A stretch of 44,255 nucleotides of DNA, taken from the NCBI GenBank assembly GCA_021850325.1, contig JAJZMF010000039.1:1-44255 (forward strand). Reading direction: 5' to 3'. Each line of letters opens with the position of its first letter. The stretch's first letter is position 1. Shown piece after piece: positions 1-8,404 of this stretch. A program made the position numbers and the translations under genes. The notes beneath the pieces are model-generated. The model made no database searches. It was given only the letters and a program-made list of their open reading frames with translations, and was not told where the DNA came from. This stretch comes from Actinomycetes bacterium. GTDB taxonomy: Bacteria; Actinomycetota; Acidimicrobiia; Acidimicrobiales; Palsa-688.

Positions 1-983
1 CTCCAAGCCGTAACGGCGGCCCTCCTCCTCACCGGTCACGCCAGCGTGGCCGGCCTCGGGCTGCTGCAAGCGGGCGCCGGCTTGGGCTCGGCCCTCTTCG
101 GCCCAGCGGCCAGCGGTTTGGTGGCCGACCTGGCCCCCGGCGGCCAAGTGCGCCAGGCCAACTCCGTGCTGTCGATGTCCCAGGCGGTGACCCAGGTGGC
201 GGCCCTGGCCACGGCCGGCGCCGTCGTAGCGGGGCTCGGCCCCGGCGCTGCCTTCGCGCTCGACTCGGCCAGTTTCGCTGCCAGCACCCTCAGCCTGGCC
301 CTGGTGCGCTCCCCGGCCCTGGCGTCGCCGCCGGGCAACCGGCCCGCCCTGCTCGGCCAGCTCGGCCAGCTCGGCCAAGGCTGGCAAGCGGTGCGCCAGC
401 GCCCCTGGCTTGTCACCTACACGGCCCACGTGGCAGCGCTCAACACCCTCGCCGTGAGCCCGTTCTTCGTGCTCGGGCCGGTCGTGGCCAAGGCCTACTT
501 GGGCGGGGCGTCAGCCTGGTCAGCCATCGCCATCAGCTATGCGGCCGGGGCATTCGCCGGCAGCTGGGTCACGCTGCACTGGCGCCCGCCCCGGCCCATG
601 CTGGCCGCGTTCGCCGTCAGCCTGGCCTTGGCACCCCTGCTCGTCCTGCTGGCGGTGCACAGCCCTTTGCCGCTCCTCCTACCGGCCGGCGCGGCGGCCG
701 GAGCCGACGCCTCGGTCTACAACACGCTCGCTTCGACATGCCGCCAGGTGCACGTCCCTGACCATTTGTTGGCGCGAGCCTCCTCGTTCGTGACCTCGGC
801 GGCATCGTCGGCACGCCAGTCGGTATAAGCCTGGCGGGCGTCGTCGCGGACCGCTTCGGCACCGAGGCCGTGCTATCGTTCGGCGCCGCCTTGGTGCTGG
901 CCAGTGTGGCGGCCGCCATGGCGGTGCCTTCAGTCAGGCAACGCCTCCCCTTGGCGGCCCCCGGGCCCCTCAAAGCCCCATGA
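1..983 (+). pseudogene. MFS transporter, 5' end outside the window, frameshifted near its 3' end
   Basis: The frame is open from base 1, so the start lies upstream. It encodes hydrophobic helices separated by short charged loops, typical of a major facilitator permease of the drug-efflux kind. The frame stops at 826-828. Homology-like sequence resumes in the -1 frame at about 798 (GGIVGTPVGISLAGVVADRF...) and runs to a stop at 981-983. One base lost at about 790-800 explains this, by real mutation or by sequencing error. The resumed part has the last transmembrane helix and a short tail, so the intact protein would have had a normal end. The substrate is not deducible. With the two gene remnants further right, this suggests a region under weak selection. 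Confidence 0.75.
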
Positions 984-1188
984 GGCTCGTCACCCCTGGA
1001 CCCTCCGCGGCGCCAATATGCGCTCCAGTTGACGCCGTTCGGGCGCGGCAATAACCGTCGATCAGTATTACTCGCTGAGGCCGTTGCTACCCTGGCCTTC
1101 GGAGCGCAGATTAGATCTTCTCGCCTCGTCCAGCCCGGGAAGGAATGGGTACCTGTGGTTGTCCAGGCCTCCAGCCTTGTCCGTGACG

Positions 1189-2157
1189 TCAGCCAAGCCG
1201 CTCGCGGACCCACCAAAAGCAAAAGCCGGCCAAGACGAGCGCGAGACCAAGGAAGATCGCCATCTCGTACCACTGGAAGGCCCAGTAACGGCTTGCCGGT
1301 TGGTACACCAGTAGTTCTCGGAGCTGGCCAATACAGGCGGGCGCAGCCCGGCTCTGCAGACAAGCCCCGTGGTCGAGGAAGGTGCTGGCAACGGGATGGC
1401 CGGCCTTGTTGACGACCGCGGCTGAGTAGACCCAAGCCCCGGGCTTCGCCCCGACCAAGGTAAGCGGCCCGTTATTCACCGAGTTGTAGGTCATCCCAGA
1501 GGTCAAATGGAGCGGGCTTAGTACGCGCAGCGGCGTGATGAGGTGCGGCCGGGCCCACTGAGTGAAGCCAACTCGGGCCGCGGCAAAGACGCCGAGGGTG
1601 GTGGCCATTGCGGGCAGCGTCCGCCGGATCACAACTCCAGCTGCGACGCCGAGGGCAAAAGCGAACACCGTGTAGCCGATAGGGACGATGTCGCGCTGGT
1701 CGAACACCGAGGTGAACCGGTCTATGTTGACCCGGTCGAACGGGCTCGACCACCAGGTGAACATGAGGCTCAACAGTCCGGCCCCACCGGCACTGGCCAG
1801 ACCGACGAAGCCCAGCTTCACCAGGACCCACCGGCTGCGGGTGACGCCCTGGGCCCACACCAGGCGCTCGGTCCTAGCCTCGAGCTCTCGGGCCACCAGC
1901 GGCGCTCCCCAGAAGATCCCGACCAGAGCAGGCAAGGCGATGAGGACGTTCCCGAGGTCCTGCAAGAGACGGTCCTTGGAAGCGAACGCGGTCGTGGCCG
2001 CCGCGCAGTCACCGTGCACCGAGCAGTCGGCGACCGTCGTCGCATAGAGGTGGGCGAGGTGTGGCCCGGTCGCGACGAGGGCGATGGCGATGACCGCCAG
2101 GGCGCCGAAGGCCACCGCTGCTTGGGCACGGAACTGCAACCAGGTGAAGCGGATCAT
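1189..2157 (-). CDS. ABC-2 type transporter permease subunit
   Basis: The protein has 322 residues with about six hydrophobic segments. It has an N-terminal helix (IRFTWLQFRAQAAVAFGALAV), a large external loop containing two cysteines, and a C-terminal helix ending in WWVRERLG. The pattern, including the phrase APLVARELEARTERLVWAQGVTR, is that of actinobacterial ABC-2 permeases that pair with a single ATPase under YtrA-type GntR control. The ATG at 2157 overlaps the TGA of the upstream ATPase (ATGA), which fixes the start and indicates translational coupling. Its likely role is export, or resistance to a membrane-active compound, with the ATPase encoded just before it. The cargo is unknown. 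It is the last gene of the three-gene operon. Confidence 0.85.
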   Translation of the reverse strand: MIRFTWLQFRAQAAVAFGALAVIAIALVATGPHLAHLYATTVADCSVHGDCAAATTAFASKDRLLQDLGNVLIALPALVGIFWGAPLVARELEARTERLVWAQGVTRSRWVLVKLGFVGLASAGGAGLLSLMFTWWSSPFDRVNIDRFTSVFDQRDIVPIGYTVFAFALGVAAGVVIRRTLPAMATTLGVFAAARVGFTQWARPHLITPLRVLSPLHLTSGMTYNSVNNGPLTLVGAKPGAWVYSAAVVNKAGHPVASTFLDHGACLQSRAAPACIGQLRELLVYQPASRYWAFQWYEMAIFLGLALVLAGFCFWWVRERLG

Positions 2158-3074
2158 CGGACGACCCCCAGGTCGGGACGGCGCGAGGACTGACCGGCGC
2201 CCAGCGCCGGGCGCTCGGGACGAGGCGGGTTGCTCAAGTAGGCAAGGACGAGGTCGTCCAGGGTTACGGGCTTGATGGTCCAAGTAGGGTCGAGGACCGC
2301 TTGTTCTGTGCGGACCAGCAGCGTGGTCTGCTTGTCGGTGTGGCTCTCCTCGATCACCACCTGGTCCGCGGCAAGGCTGCTCGGGTCACGCCGGGGCCCC
2401 GAGAGGCGCCAATGGGTGGCCAGCAGGTCGGTCACCTCTCCGGCGAGCTGGACGCGGGAGCGAGCGAGGATTATGAGGTAGTCGCACACCCGCTCTAGGT
2501 CGCCAATGAGGTGGGACGACAACAGGACGCTCACGCCTCCGTGCGCAACGATCTCCATGAGGCTTTGGAGGAACTCTCGGCGAGCCAGGGGGTCCATGCT
2601 CGCCACCGGCTCATCGAGGATGAGGAGCTCGGGCCGTTTGGCGACGGCGATGGTGAGGGCGAGCTGGGCCCGTTGGCCGCCAGAGAGCGAGCCGGCCCGC
2701 TGCCTTGGGTCGAGGTCGAGCTGGCCAACGCGGCTCTCGGCGAAGCGATGGTCCCATGTGGCATTGAGGTACGCACCCATGCGCAGGTGCTGGGCTACCG
2801 ACAGGCCCGCATAGACCGGCGCGTCCTGGGCGACGAAGCCGACCTTGGAGAGTTGTTTGCTCCCCTCCGTGGGGCTGGCGCCCAGCACGTCGATAGTCCC
2901 TGCGCTCGGGGTGAGCAGGCCAACGGCGAGGTGGAGCAGCGTTGACTTGCCTGCGCCGTTGGGGCCGACGAGCCCGACCACCTTGCCCTCGGGGACGCTC
3001 AGCGTGCAGTCCCTAAGTGCCCACTTGTGGCCGTAGCGCTTGCCCACCTCATGGGTGGAGATCACTTGTGTCAT
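2154..3074 (-). CDS. ABC transporter ATP-binding protein (ABC-2 exporter type)
   Basis: The 306-residue cytoplasmic ATPase shows a complete nucleotide-binding domain: Walker A GPNGAGKST near residue 40, Q-loop VAQDAP, signature LSGGQRAQLAL, Walker B LLILDEPVASMDP and the H-loop histidine in LSSHL. A C-terminal region of about 90 residues follows, as in many exporter ATPases. It should energise the permease encoded directly downstream. Both ends overlap neighbours by ATGA: the start overlaps the GntR stop and the stop overlaps the permease start. The operon is therefore regulator-ATPase-permease. YtrBCDE-like and antibiotic-sensing exporters share this order, but the substrate cannot be read from sequence. 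Confidence 0.93.
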   Translation of the reverse strand: MTQVISTHEVGKRYGHKWALRDCTLSVPEGKVVGLVGPNGAGKSTLLHLAVGLLTPSAGTIDVLGASPTEGSKQLSKVGFVAQDAPVYAGLSVAQHLRMGAYLNATWDHRFAESRVGQLDLDPRQRAGSLSGGQRAQLALTIAVAKRPELLILDEPVASMDPLARREFLQSLMEIVAHGGVSVLLSSHLIGDLERVCDYLIILARSRVQLAGEVTDLLATHWRLSGPRRDPSSLAADQVVIEESHTDKQTTLLVRTEQAVLDPTWTIKPVTLDDLVLAYLSNPPRPERPALGAGQSSRRPDLGVVR

Positions 3075-3463
3075 GCCACTCCCACTGAGAAGCAATTGCG
3101 GATAGCCGTGCGGTAGATCGCTTCCATGTCGTCGGGGTCGAGGCCGGCCGAGCGCGCCTCGCTTACCCACGCCGTCATCGAGCCGAGGAAGCGAGCCTGC
3201 GCGGTCGGGTCGTTGCGGGGGGGGGTGCCGACGACAAAGGTCCCTTGCCCCGGGCGGGCTCGCACCAGGCCCTCCCGTTCAAGGTCCCGGTAGGCCTTGA
3301 AGACGGTGTTGGGGTTGATCGCCAGCTTGGCAACGACCTGTTGGGCGGTTGGCAGCTGGTCCCCCGGCTCCAAGATGCCGACGCGGAGAGCCTGGTGGAC
3401 CTGCTGGACGAGCTGGAGGTAGGTGGCGACGCCCGATCCCTCGTCAAGCTGGAACTCGATCAC
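3071..3463 (-). CDS. GntR-family regulator, YtrA subfamily
   Basis: The protein has 130 residues. It has an N-terminal winged helix (YLQLVQQVHQALRVGILEPGDQLPTAQQVVAKLAINPNTVFKAYRDLEREGLV) and a short helical tail of about 50 residues instead of a large ligand-binding domain, which defines the YtrA subfamily. I chose the GTG at 3463 because AGGGAAGGAG lies five bases upstream; a longer ATG frame from 3517 would run through the operator. It is probably an autorepressor of the operon. A sigma-70-like promoter lies immediately upstream, and a near-perfect 16-bp palindrome covers the predicted transcription start. YtrA proteins usually respond to cell-wall or membrane-active compounds; the inducer here is unknown. 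Confidence 0.9.
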   Translation of the reverse strand: MIEFQLDEGSGVATYLQLVQQVHQALRVGILEPGDQLPTAQQVVAKLAINPNTVFKAYRDLEREGLVRARPGQGTFVVGTPPRNDPTAQARFLGSMTAWVSEARSAGLDPDDMEAIYRTAIRNCFSVGVA

Positions 3464-3490
3464 ACCCACTCCTTCCCTAAGGGCATCCTT

Positions 3491-3506
3491 CACTAAGTAC
3501 CTAGTG
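3491..3506. promoter_or_regulatory. Operator palindrome for the GntR/YtrA regulator
   Basis: CACTAAGTACCTAGTG is an inverted repeat with a single mismatched pair in 16 bp. It begins two bases downstream of the -10 box and covers the expected start of transcription of the GntR operon, an ideal place for repression. Binding by the adjacent regulator is inferred from position. Confidence 0.75.
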
Positions 3507-3508
3507 GA

Positions 3509-3537
3509 AGAATACATCAGCTGACAGACCGCGTCAA
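3509..3537 (-). promoter_or_regulatory. Promoter of the GntR-ABC operon
   Basis: On the minus strand, TTGACG (3537-3532) and TATTCT (3514-3509) are separated by exactly 17 bases. This close match to a housekeeping sigma-70 promoter is clearer than any other in the window. The leader to the GTG start would be about 40 bases and contains the operator and a good ribosome binding site. Confidence 0.8.
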
Positions 3538-3858
3538 GGAGACAGACCCCAAGCCCGGGGGCATTGCGTCCGGAAGAACGCGATCAAGCCGGTGGCCACG
3601 CCGGTGAGACAGGGCTACCGGAGCGGAGCGCATGTGGGCGCTACTGAACAGGCCTAGCCGAGTTCCGGTGCCCGTCCTCGGCCTTACTCAAATGAGTAGT
3701 CACCGCGAACCCGGTCATGTGCGGCAAATAACGGGATATCTTGTGCGCCTTGACGACAGTGATGACCAATCAGGAGCGCGAGCACCGAATCGGCGTTCGG
3801 AGCGCCTTGGCGCTCGGCGGCACCAGGCCATTGGGCCGCACCGAATGTACAGCCACGG
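3538..3858. other. Intergenic stretch without a convincing gene
   Basis: No frame here reads like a conserved protein. The only structure noticed is a small inverted repeat (ACTCA-A-TGAGT at about 3687). The stretch separates the GntR operon promoter from the relaxase remnant and has no long coding frame. Confidence 0.5.
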
Positions 3859-4431
3859 TCACAGTGAAGGCCCACGATCAGCCGGCGTGACGGGCCCGTA
3901 AGCGGGTGAGGGCCGCGGGAGGGCTCGCACCACGCTCGCGGCCGTCGATGAGCGCGCCGGCCGCGTGAGCCCGTCGAGCTGGTCGCGGTAGGCGCCGAGC
4001 CCTCCTGCAAGTGTGCTGGCCGAGCGCTGCGCTTCGTGCCAACGGCGAGCGGTCTCCCCGTTTCCTGTCCTGTAGCGCTGCAGGGCTGCGGTCAGCCGTG
4101 CCACTTCGGCCTCGGCGCTGGCAACCCTACCGTCGAGGCACGCCAGCCCTGGGGTGACAAGGTCGTCCCGCCGGCGCTGGGCGTGATCGGCCGCCTCAAC
4201 CAACCTCGGCAGGCTGCGCCTGGCAGCGTGGCGGTCCTTCCACCTGCCGGAGCCCTGGGCGGCTTGCTCGGCTAGTTGCAGCGCGGCCAGGGCGACCCGG
4301 AGGCCCGCGGCGGCCTGGCCGGCTTCCGTCAGCGCGTGCGCGCCCATGCCGGACTCCAGGTCCGCGCGTTCCCGGTGCAGCCGCGCGAGCGTGGCCTGGG
4401 CTTGCTCGAGCCTGGGACCAGGGTCAGAACA
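3859..4431 (-). pseudogene. C-terminal remnant of a relaxase/TraA-like or other coiled-coil protein
   Basis: The longest ATG-started frame covers 3859-4347 (162 residues). The frame stays open and alanine/arginine-rich upstream to about 4431, giving roughly 190 residues. The text (EQAQATLARLHRERADLE..., RWHEAQRSASTLAGGLGAYRDQLDGL) is a long charged helix. It resembles the C-terminal tail of MobF/TraA-type conjugative relaxases of actinobacteria, but no catalytic domain is present. The frame has no proper start and breaks exactly where an MFS fragment on the other strand begins (4425-4431), so it looks like the left side of a recombination junction. The relaxase assignment rests on composition and context only. 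It could instead be another coiled-coil protein. Confidence 0.45.
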
Positions 4432-4769
4432 CCGGGATGGTCTTCTCGTTCTCGATGGCCATCCTCATCGCGTCACGCTCGATCCCTCGCCAGGTGGCTT
4501 TCGCCATCTTCGTCGGCACCGCGAAGCTCCACGGGCACATCGCTTCCATCTTCACGAGCGGCTTGCACGCCGCCTTCTACGCGTCGATGAGCTTCCTCGC
4601 GCTCGCCGCTGTCCTCTCTGCAATGCGAGGCCGGCACGGTCCCGTGCGGCACGTCGACCTGCCGGTCGCCGAGCAGCTCGGCTCGGAGTCGCACGCTCGC
4701 TCCCGCTCGCTGCCCGGTCTGGCCGGCAAGGGCGATACACCGCATCAGACAGCCGCCGACCCCTCCTGA
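4425..4769 (+). pseudogene. C-terminal remnant of a DHA2 (EmrB/QacA-type) MFS transporter
   Basis: From about 4425 the frame reads QNTGMVFSFSMAILIASRSI, then a segment ending FTSGLHAAFYASMSFLALAAVLSAMRGRHG. This matches the last two helices of 14-helix actinobacterial drug exporters, which end in a QNTG...GxHxAxxV...AxxSxxRxxH pattern. The upstream part of the protein is missing: the frame before 4425 is antisense to the relaxase-like remnant. The first ATG (4437) is internal to the family pattern, so this is a fragment rather than a small gene. About 40 residues of unrelated tail follow. The reductase gene starts 19 bases after its stop, so the pair may once have been an efflux-reductase operon. 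Confidence 0.7.
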
Positions 4770-4788
4770 ACAGAAAGGCACGCAGACA

Positions 4789-5397
4789 ATGAACATCGCA
4801 CTCATCGGTGCAACCGGACAGGTGGGCTCCCGAGTTCTTGCGGAGCTGCTCCTCCGCAACCACACGGTTACGGCCATCGTGCGCCGCCCGGAGGAGGTGC
4901 CGGTGCGTCCCGGCATCACGGCAAGGCGCGGCGACGCAGCGAACGAGAAGGACCTCTCGTCCCTGCTCGCCGGTCATGACGCCATCATCAGCTCGTTGCG
5001 CTTCTCGCAGGTCGATCCGCACAAGCTGCTCGGCGCGGTCCGCGCCTCCGGGGTGAGTCGGTACGTCGTCGTGGGCGGAGCCGGAAGCCTCGAGGTCTCG
5101 CCCGGCGTCAAGTTGATCGACACCGAGCGCCTCCCGGAACAGGTCAGGCCGGAGGCCGCGGCCGGCGTCGTCTTCCTCGACCTGCTGCGCGAGGAACCGG
5201 AGCTCGACTGGACCTTCGTCTCTCCTTCCGTGACGTTCGCCCCAGGGGCGCGCACGGGGAGCTTCCGCATCGGTGACGACGCCCTCCTCACCGGCCCGGA
5301 GGGAAGCCGGATCTCCTTCGAGGACTTCGCCCTCGCGCTGGTCGACGAGCTCGAGACCACCGCACACCCACGGCGGCGCTTCACCGTCGGGTACTGA
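4789..5397 (+). CDS. NAD(P)-binding reductase, atypical SDR (NmrA/YwnB-like)
   Basis: The 202-residue protein has an N-terminal Rossmann motif GATGQVGS at residues 7-14. A typical second strand, TVTAIVRRPEEV, follows, with arginines suggesting NADPH preference. Next come GHDAIISSLRF and the SGVSRYVVVGGAGSLEV segment characteristic of the NAD(P)H-binding (PF13460-type) group. The classical YxxxK pair is absent, as expected for this atypical family. Members are oxidoreductases or redox sensors with poorly known substrates. The ATG at 4789 has only a weak AAAGG upstream. The gene follows the MFS remnant by 19 bases and appears intact. No partner gene in the window points to a pathway. Confidence 0.85.
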   Translation: MNIALIGATGQVGSRVLAELLLRNHTVTAIVRRPEEVPVRPGITARRGDAANEKDLSSLLAGHDAIISSLRFSQVDPHKLLGAVRASGVSRYVVVGGAGSLEVSPGVKLIDTERLPEQVRPEAAAGVVFLDLLREEPELDWTFVSPSVTFAPGARTGSFRIGDDALLTGPEGSRISFEDFALALVDELETTAHPRRRFTVGY

Positions 5398-5822
5398 CGC
5401 TCGGACGCAGGAGGCGGCCATGTGGAAACGTGCCCGTGGCCGCTCGTGCCCCACCTTGGTCGTCACCGACGCGGGCCGTAGCGGGCTGGGGGCACACTCT
5501 GCTCGTCTTGGCCGCTCCCACATCGGCGCCCAACCGCCACTCCACTGGGTGACTCCGTCAGGGGGTCGTGATCAGGGCAGCCGCTATGCCTGCGGTAGGG
5601 CAGCCGAGGGCAGCAAGGGACTCCCGCCCGAGCAACGAGGAAGCGCCCAGGGTGACGGCGGGGTGGCGGACACCGGCGTGCGCAACGCTGCGTAGGGCAG
5701 CTTTGAGCAGGAGCCCTCAAGTCCGGCCCTCAATGGCACCCGTCGGAGATCGAGCCCGCCGCAAAACTGCACGTCAGCGGGTTGCCTCTACGCAGAGGTG
5801 CGCGAGAGGGCCAGGTAACGGG
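5398..5822. other. Gene-free stretch between the reductase and tRNA-Ala
   Basis: The frames here are arginine-, alanine- and proline-rich without recognisable domains, and none has a start with a ribosome binding site. I see no integrase, no terminal repeat and no clear terminator. The stretch abuts the 3' end of tRNA-Ala, a common integration point. Confidence 0.45.
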
Positions 5823-5896
5823 TGGAGGTGACCGGATTTGAACCGGCGACTTCTACGATGCGAACGTAGCGCTCTTCCGGGCTGAGCTACACCCCC
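5823..5896 (-). tRNA. tRNA-Ala (anticodon CGC)
   Basis: The cloverleaf is complete in 74 bases. The acceptor GGGGGTG (5896-5890) pairs with CACCTCC (5830-5824) and contains the G3:U70 wobble that marks alanine tRNAs. The anticodon stem CTACG/CGTAG encloses the loop TTCGCAT, giving anticodon CGC for codon GCG. The T arm CGCCGG/CCGGTC encloses TTCAAAT, and A73 is the discriminator base. The terminal CCA is not encoded. Confidence 0.95.
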
Positions 5897-5907
5897 GTAC
5901 CGGTCAG

Positions 5908-5913
5908 AGCCTA
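5908..5913 (-). promoter_or_regulatory. -10 box of tRNA-Ala
   Basis: TAGGCT on the minus strand lies 11 bases upstream of the tRNA 5' end. It is the same hexamer as the -10 box of the initiator tRNA at the other end of the window. No convincing -35 box is visible. Confidence 0.45.
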
Positions 5914-6039
5914 GCAGCGGCACCCTCGGCCCGCCCAGCCCGGGCCTGCCCGGACGGGCCACCGCCGGCCCGCGGGAAGCAACACGTGCCCCCCGGGACC
6001 GGCGGCTGGACGGGCCAGCTGTTCCGGCTGGGCGGAGGC

Positions 6040-7389
6040 TCAGCGCCTGGCGGCCCCCTTGGTGGAACTGCCTCGCCGCGCCACGGAGTCCACCGTAATG
6101 GCGGCCACGAGCACCAGGGCGGTGACCATGTAGGTGGCGGCGGCGTTCATGCCCAGCAGTCCGAGGCCGTTGGCGATGGCGGCGATGACCAGGGCGCCCA
6201 GCACGGCGTGGATGGGCTTGCCCCGGCCGCCGAAGAGGCTCGTGCCACCGATGACGGCGGCAGCCACGGCGTACAGCACGTAGGTGGGGTCGATGTTGGT
6301 GGAGATCGAGCCCAGCTGGGAGAGGTACATGATGCCGCCCACACCCGCCATGAGGCCTGTTATGCCAAAGGCAGCAGTCCGCATGAGGGTGAGGTTGATG
6401 CCGGCCCGCCGGGCCGCCTCGGCGTTGCCGCCGATGGCGTAGATGTAGCGCCCGAAGCGGGTCCGGCCGAGCACGAAGGTGGACCCGGCCAGTACGACGA
6501 GGACGATCGGCACGGCCCAGGGCACGCCCACGACGTGGCCACCGTGGCTACCGCGGTTGACGTTGCAGATGAGCACCAGCACCACCCCGGCCACCGCCAC
6601 GGCGCCGATCTTGAGCGCCGTGAGGCCGGCCGGCGGCGCCACCAGGCCCCGGGACTTGTGGCTCCTGTCCCGCCAGACGTTCAGGCCGCCGTAGAGCAGC
6701 ACCACGACCACCATTGCCACCCAGCTCGCAGTTGGTGTCAGGGTCCCGTTGACGTTGGCCAGGTCGGTGAGGATGTTGTTCGAGATCTCGATCACACCGC
6801 CGGTGGCCACCTGCAGGTGGTCGAACATCCAGAGCATGACACCCTCCCACCCGATGAACCCGCCCAGGGTCACGATGAAGGAGGGCAGGCCGAGCCTGGT
6901 GATGAGGGTGCCCTGGATGACGCCGATTGCCGTCGTGCCGGCAATGCCGGCCAGTATGGCGAGCCACCAGGTGAGGTTGAACGGCGGCGCCACGAGTGCC
7001 GCGGTGAGGCCGGCCCCGATGCCCGCCACGTAGACCACTGACAGGTCGATCTCGCCCAGCAGCAGCACGAAGACCTCGCCCATGGCGAACATGGCGTAGA
7101 CGACGGCCTGGATCAGCAGGTTGACGATGTTGCCCGCCGAGAGGAAGAGCGAGTTGGAGACCTGGAAGATGACGATGATGATGATGAGGCCGCCCAGCAC
7201 GGGCAGGATGCCGCTCTCACCCGAGCGCACCCTGGACCACCAGGCCTTGAGGACGTCGCCGAGCGTGGCGGCCACTACCTCGGGTGTGGTCGTCAGGGCG
7301 AGGTCGGACGCCGCGTCGGCGTCCATGGCTGCTACCGCACCGACCTCACCGGCAGCCCGGACATGGCCCGGGGAAGGTTCTTGGGGCAT
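6040..7389 (-). CDS. Sugar ABC transporter permease, XylH/RbsC family
   Basis: The 449-residue polytopic membrane protein has about ten helices. It carries the family's marker segments: FVLLLGEIDLSVVYVAGIGA, GLPSFIVTLGGFIGWEGVMLW, RFGRYIYAIGGNAEAARRAGI and AAVIGGTSLFGGRGKPIHAVLGALVI. A soluble N-terminal stretch of about 55 residues precedes the first helix. It forms the membrane pore of an importer for a pentose or related monosaccharide; the precise sugar is inferred from similarity to XylH. The gene lies three bases after the ATPase gene, so the two are co-translated. It is the last gene of the cluster. No terminator is visible before the tRNA. Confidence 0.92.
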   Translation of the reverse strand: MPQEPSPGHVRAAGEVGAVAAMDADAASDLALTTTPEVVAATLGDVLKAWWSRVRSGESGILPVLGGLIIIIVIFQVSNSLFLSAGNIVNLLIQAVVYAMFAMGEVFVLLLGEIDLSVVYVAGIGAGLTAALVAPPFNLTWWLAILAGIAGTTAIGVIQGTLITRLGLPSFIVTLGGFIGWEGVMLWMFDHLQVATGGVIEISNNILTDLANVNGTLTPTASWVAMVVVVLLYGGLNVWRDRSHKSRGLVAPPAGLTALKIGAVAVAGVVLVLICNVNRGSHGGHVVGVPWAVPIVLVVLAGSTFVLGRTRFGRYIYAIGGNAEAARRAGINLTLMRTAAFGITGLMAGVGGIMYLSQLGSISTNIDPTYVLYAVAAAVIGGTSLFGGRGKPIHAVLGALVIAAIANGLGLLGMNAAATYMVTALVLVAAITVDSVARRGSSTKGAARR

Positions 7390-7392
7390 TGC

Positions 7393-8199
7393 TCAGTTCT
7401 CCTGTGAGCCCGGTTGGGCGGGGGCCTTGAACCGGCTGGGGTCGGACACCGTGCCGGTGGTCATCAGCTCCACGACGCTCTGGCGGTCGTAATTGGACAC
7501 CGGCCCCTGGGACACCATGTGCCCGAGCCGAAGGACGGCGATACGGTCGGCAACCTCGAAGACGTCGTTGAGGTTGTGCGAGACCAGCATCACCCCGTAG
7601 CCCTGCTCGGCCAGGCGGCGGACCAGTCGCAGCACCATGGTCGTCTGGGCCACGCCGAGGGCGGCCGTCGGCTCGTCCAGGATCATGAGCTGGGAGTTCC
7701 ACAGCACCGCACGGGCCACGGCCACGGACTGGCGCTGGCCTCCGGAGAGCGACGAGACGGGCTGGCGGATCGAGCGCACGGTGGTGACCTGGAGGTCGGC
7801 CAGCGTGCGGCGGGCCGCCGTCTCCATCGGCCCCTCGTCAAGGGTGCGCAAGCGGGTCTTCTCCCGCCCGAGGAACATGTTCTGGACGATGTCCAGGTTG
7901 TCGCACAGGGCCAGGTCCTGGTAAACGGTTGCGATCCCGAGAGCGGCGGAGTCCTTGGGGGAGTTGATCTGGACCGGCTTGCCCCGCCAGTAGATCTGGC
8001 CCGCGTCGGGACCGTGGATACCCGAGATGGTCTTGATGGTGACGCTCTTGCCGGCACCGTTGTCACCGGCCAGCGCCGTGACCTCCCCGGCGGTGATGGT
8101 GAGGTCGATACCGCTCAGTGCCCTGACCGGCCCGAAGTGTTTTTCGACCCCGCGTAGTTCGAGCAGTGGCTGCCCACGCTCGAGCAAGCCCTCAGGCAT
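7393..8199 (-). CDS. Sugar ABC transporter ATP-binding protein, single-domain (XylG/FrcA-like)
   Basis: The 268-residue ATPase shows Walker A GDNGAGKS at 45-52, Q-loop VYQDLALCDNL, signature LSGGQRQSVAV, Walker B LMILDEPTAALG and H-loop LVSHN. It belongs to the carbohydrate-uptake CUT2 group, whose members usually carry two ABC domains in one protein of about 500 residues. Here only one is present, as in FrcA-type systems. It should form a homodimer, or pair with another single domain, on the permease encoded three bases downstream. The residue pattern CDNLxxxxNxFLGRE is shared with the ABC domain of the kinase fusion at 10728-13157, suggesting close paralogy. An RNA hairpin lies in the 261-base gap upstream. 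Confidence 0.93.
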   Translation of the reverse strand: MPEGLLERGQPLLELRGVEKHFGPVRALSGIDLTITAGEVTALAGDNGAGKSVTIKTISGIHGPDAGQIYWRGKPVQINSPKDSAALGIATVYQDLALCDNLDIVQNMFLGREKTRLRTLDEGPMETAARRTLADLQVTTVRSIRQPVSSLSGGQRQSVAVARAVLWNSQLMILDEPTAALGVAQTTMVLRLVRRLAEQGYGVMLVSHNLNDVFEVADRIAVLRLGHMVSQGPVSNYDRQSVVELMTTGTVSDPSRFKAPAQPGSQEN

Positions 8200-8404
8200 T
8201 GCTTACAAGCCCTCCTTCCGGCGCTCTCACCGCCGGAGGCAGGCTCCGCCGGCGACCGGCTGCAGGAACCTTAGCCTGGCCCGGCAGCCCGAACATCAAT
8301 TGGTGGCAGCCCCGAGGGCCGATGCCGAAGGTGGCCGGGCCGGGTACGGCCCGCCCCAGCCATCCGAGCGCCCATCGCCCTCCACCCGGGCCATGGGACG
8401 CCAA

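Noticed and set aside
617-1435. Long minus-strand frame across the MFS transporter end
   Set aside because: Arginine- and proline-rich, antisense to the transporter and overlapping the ABC permease in another frame.
5584-5772. Minus-strand 62-codon frame beside tRNA-Ala as a small gene
   Set aside because: Pro/Ser/Leu-rich shadow-like sequence, no ribosome binding site, no recognisable motif.
5986-7041. Long plus-strand frame rich in His and Gly opposite the sugar permease gene
   Set aside because: It is antisense to a clear XylH-type permease and has the biased composition typical of shadow frames in GC-rich DNA.
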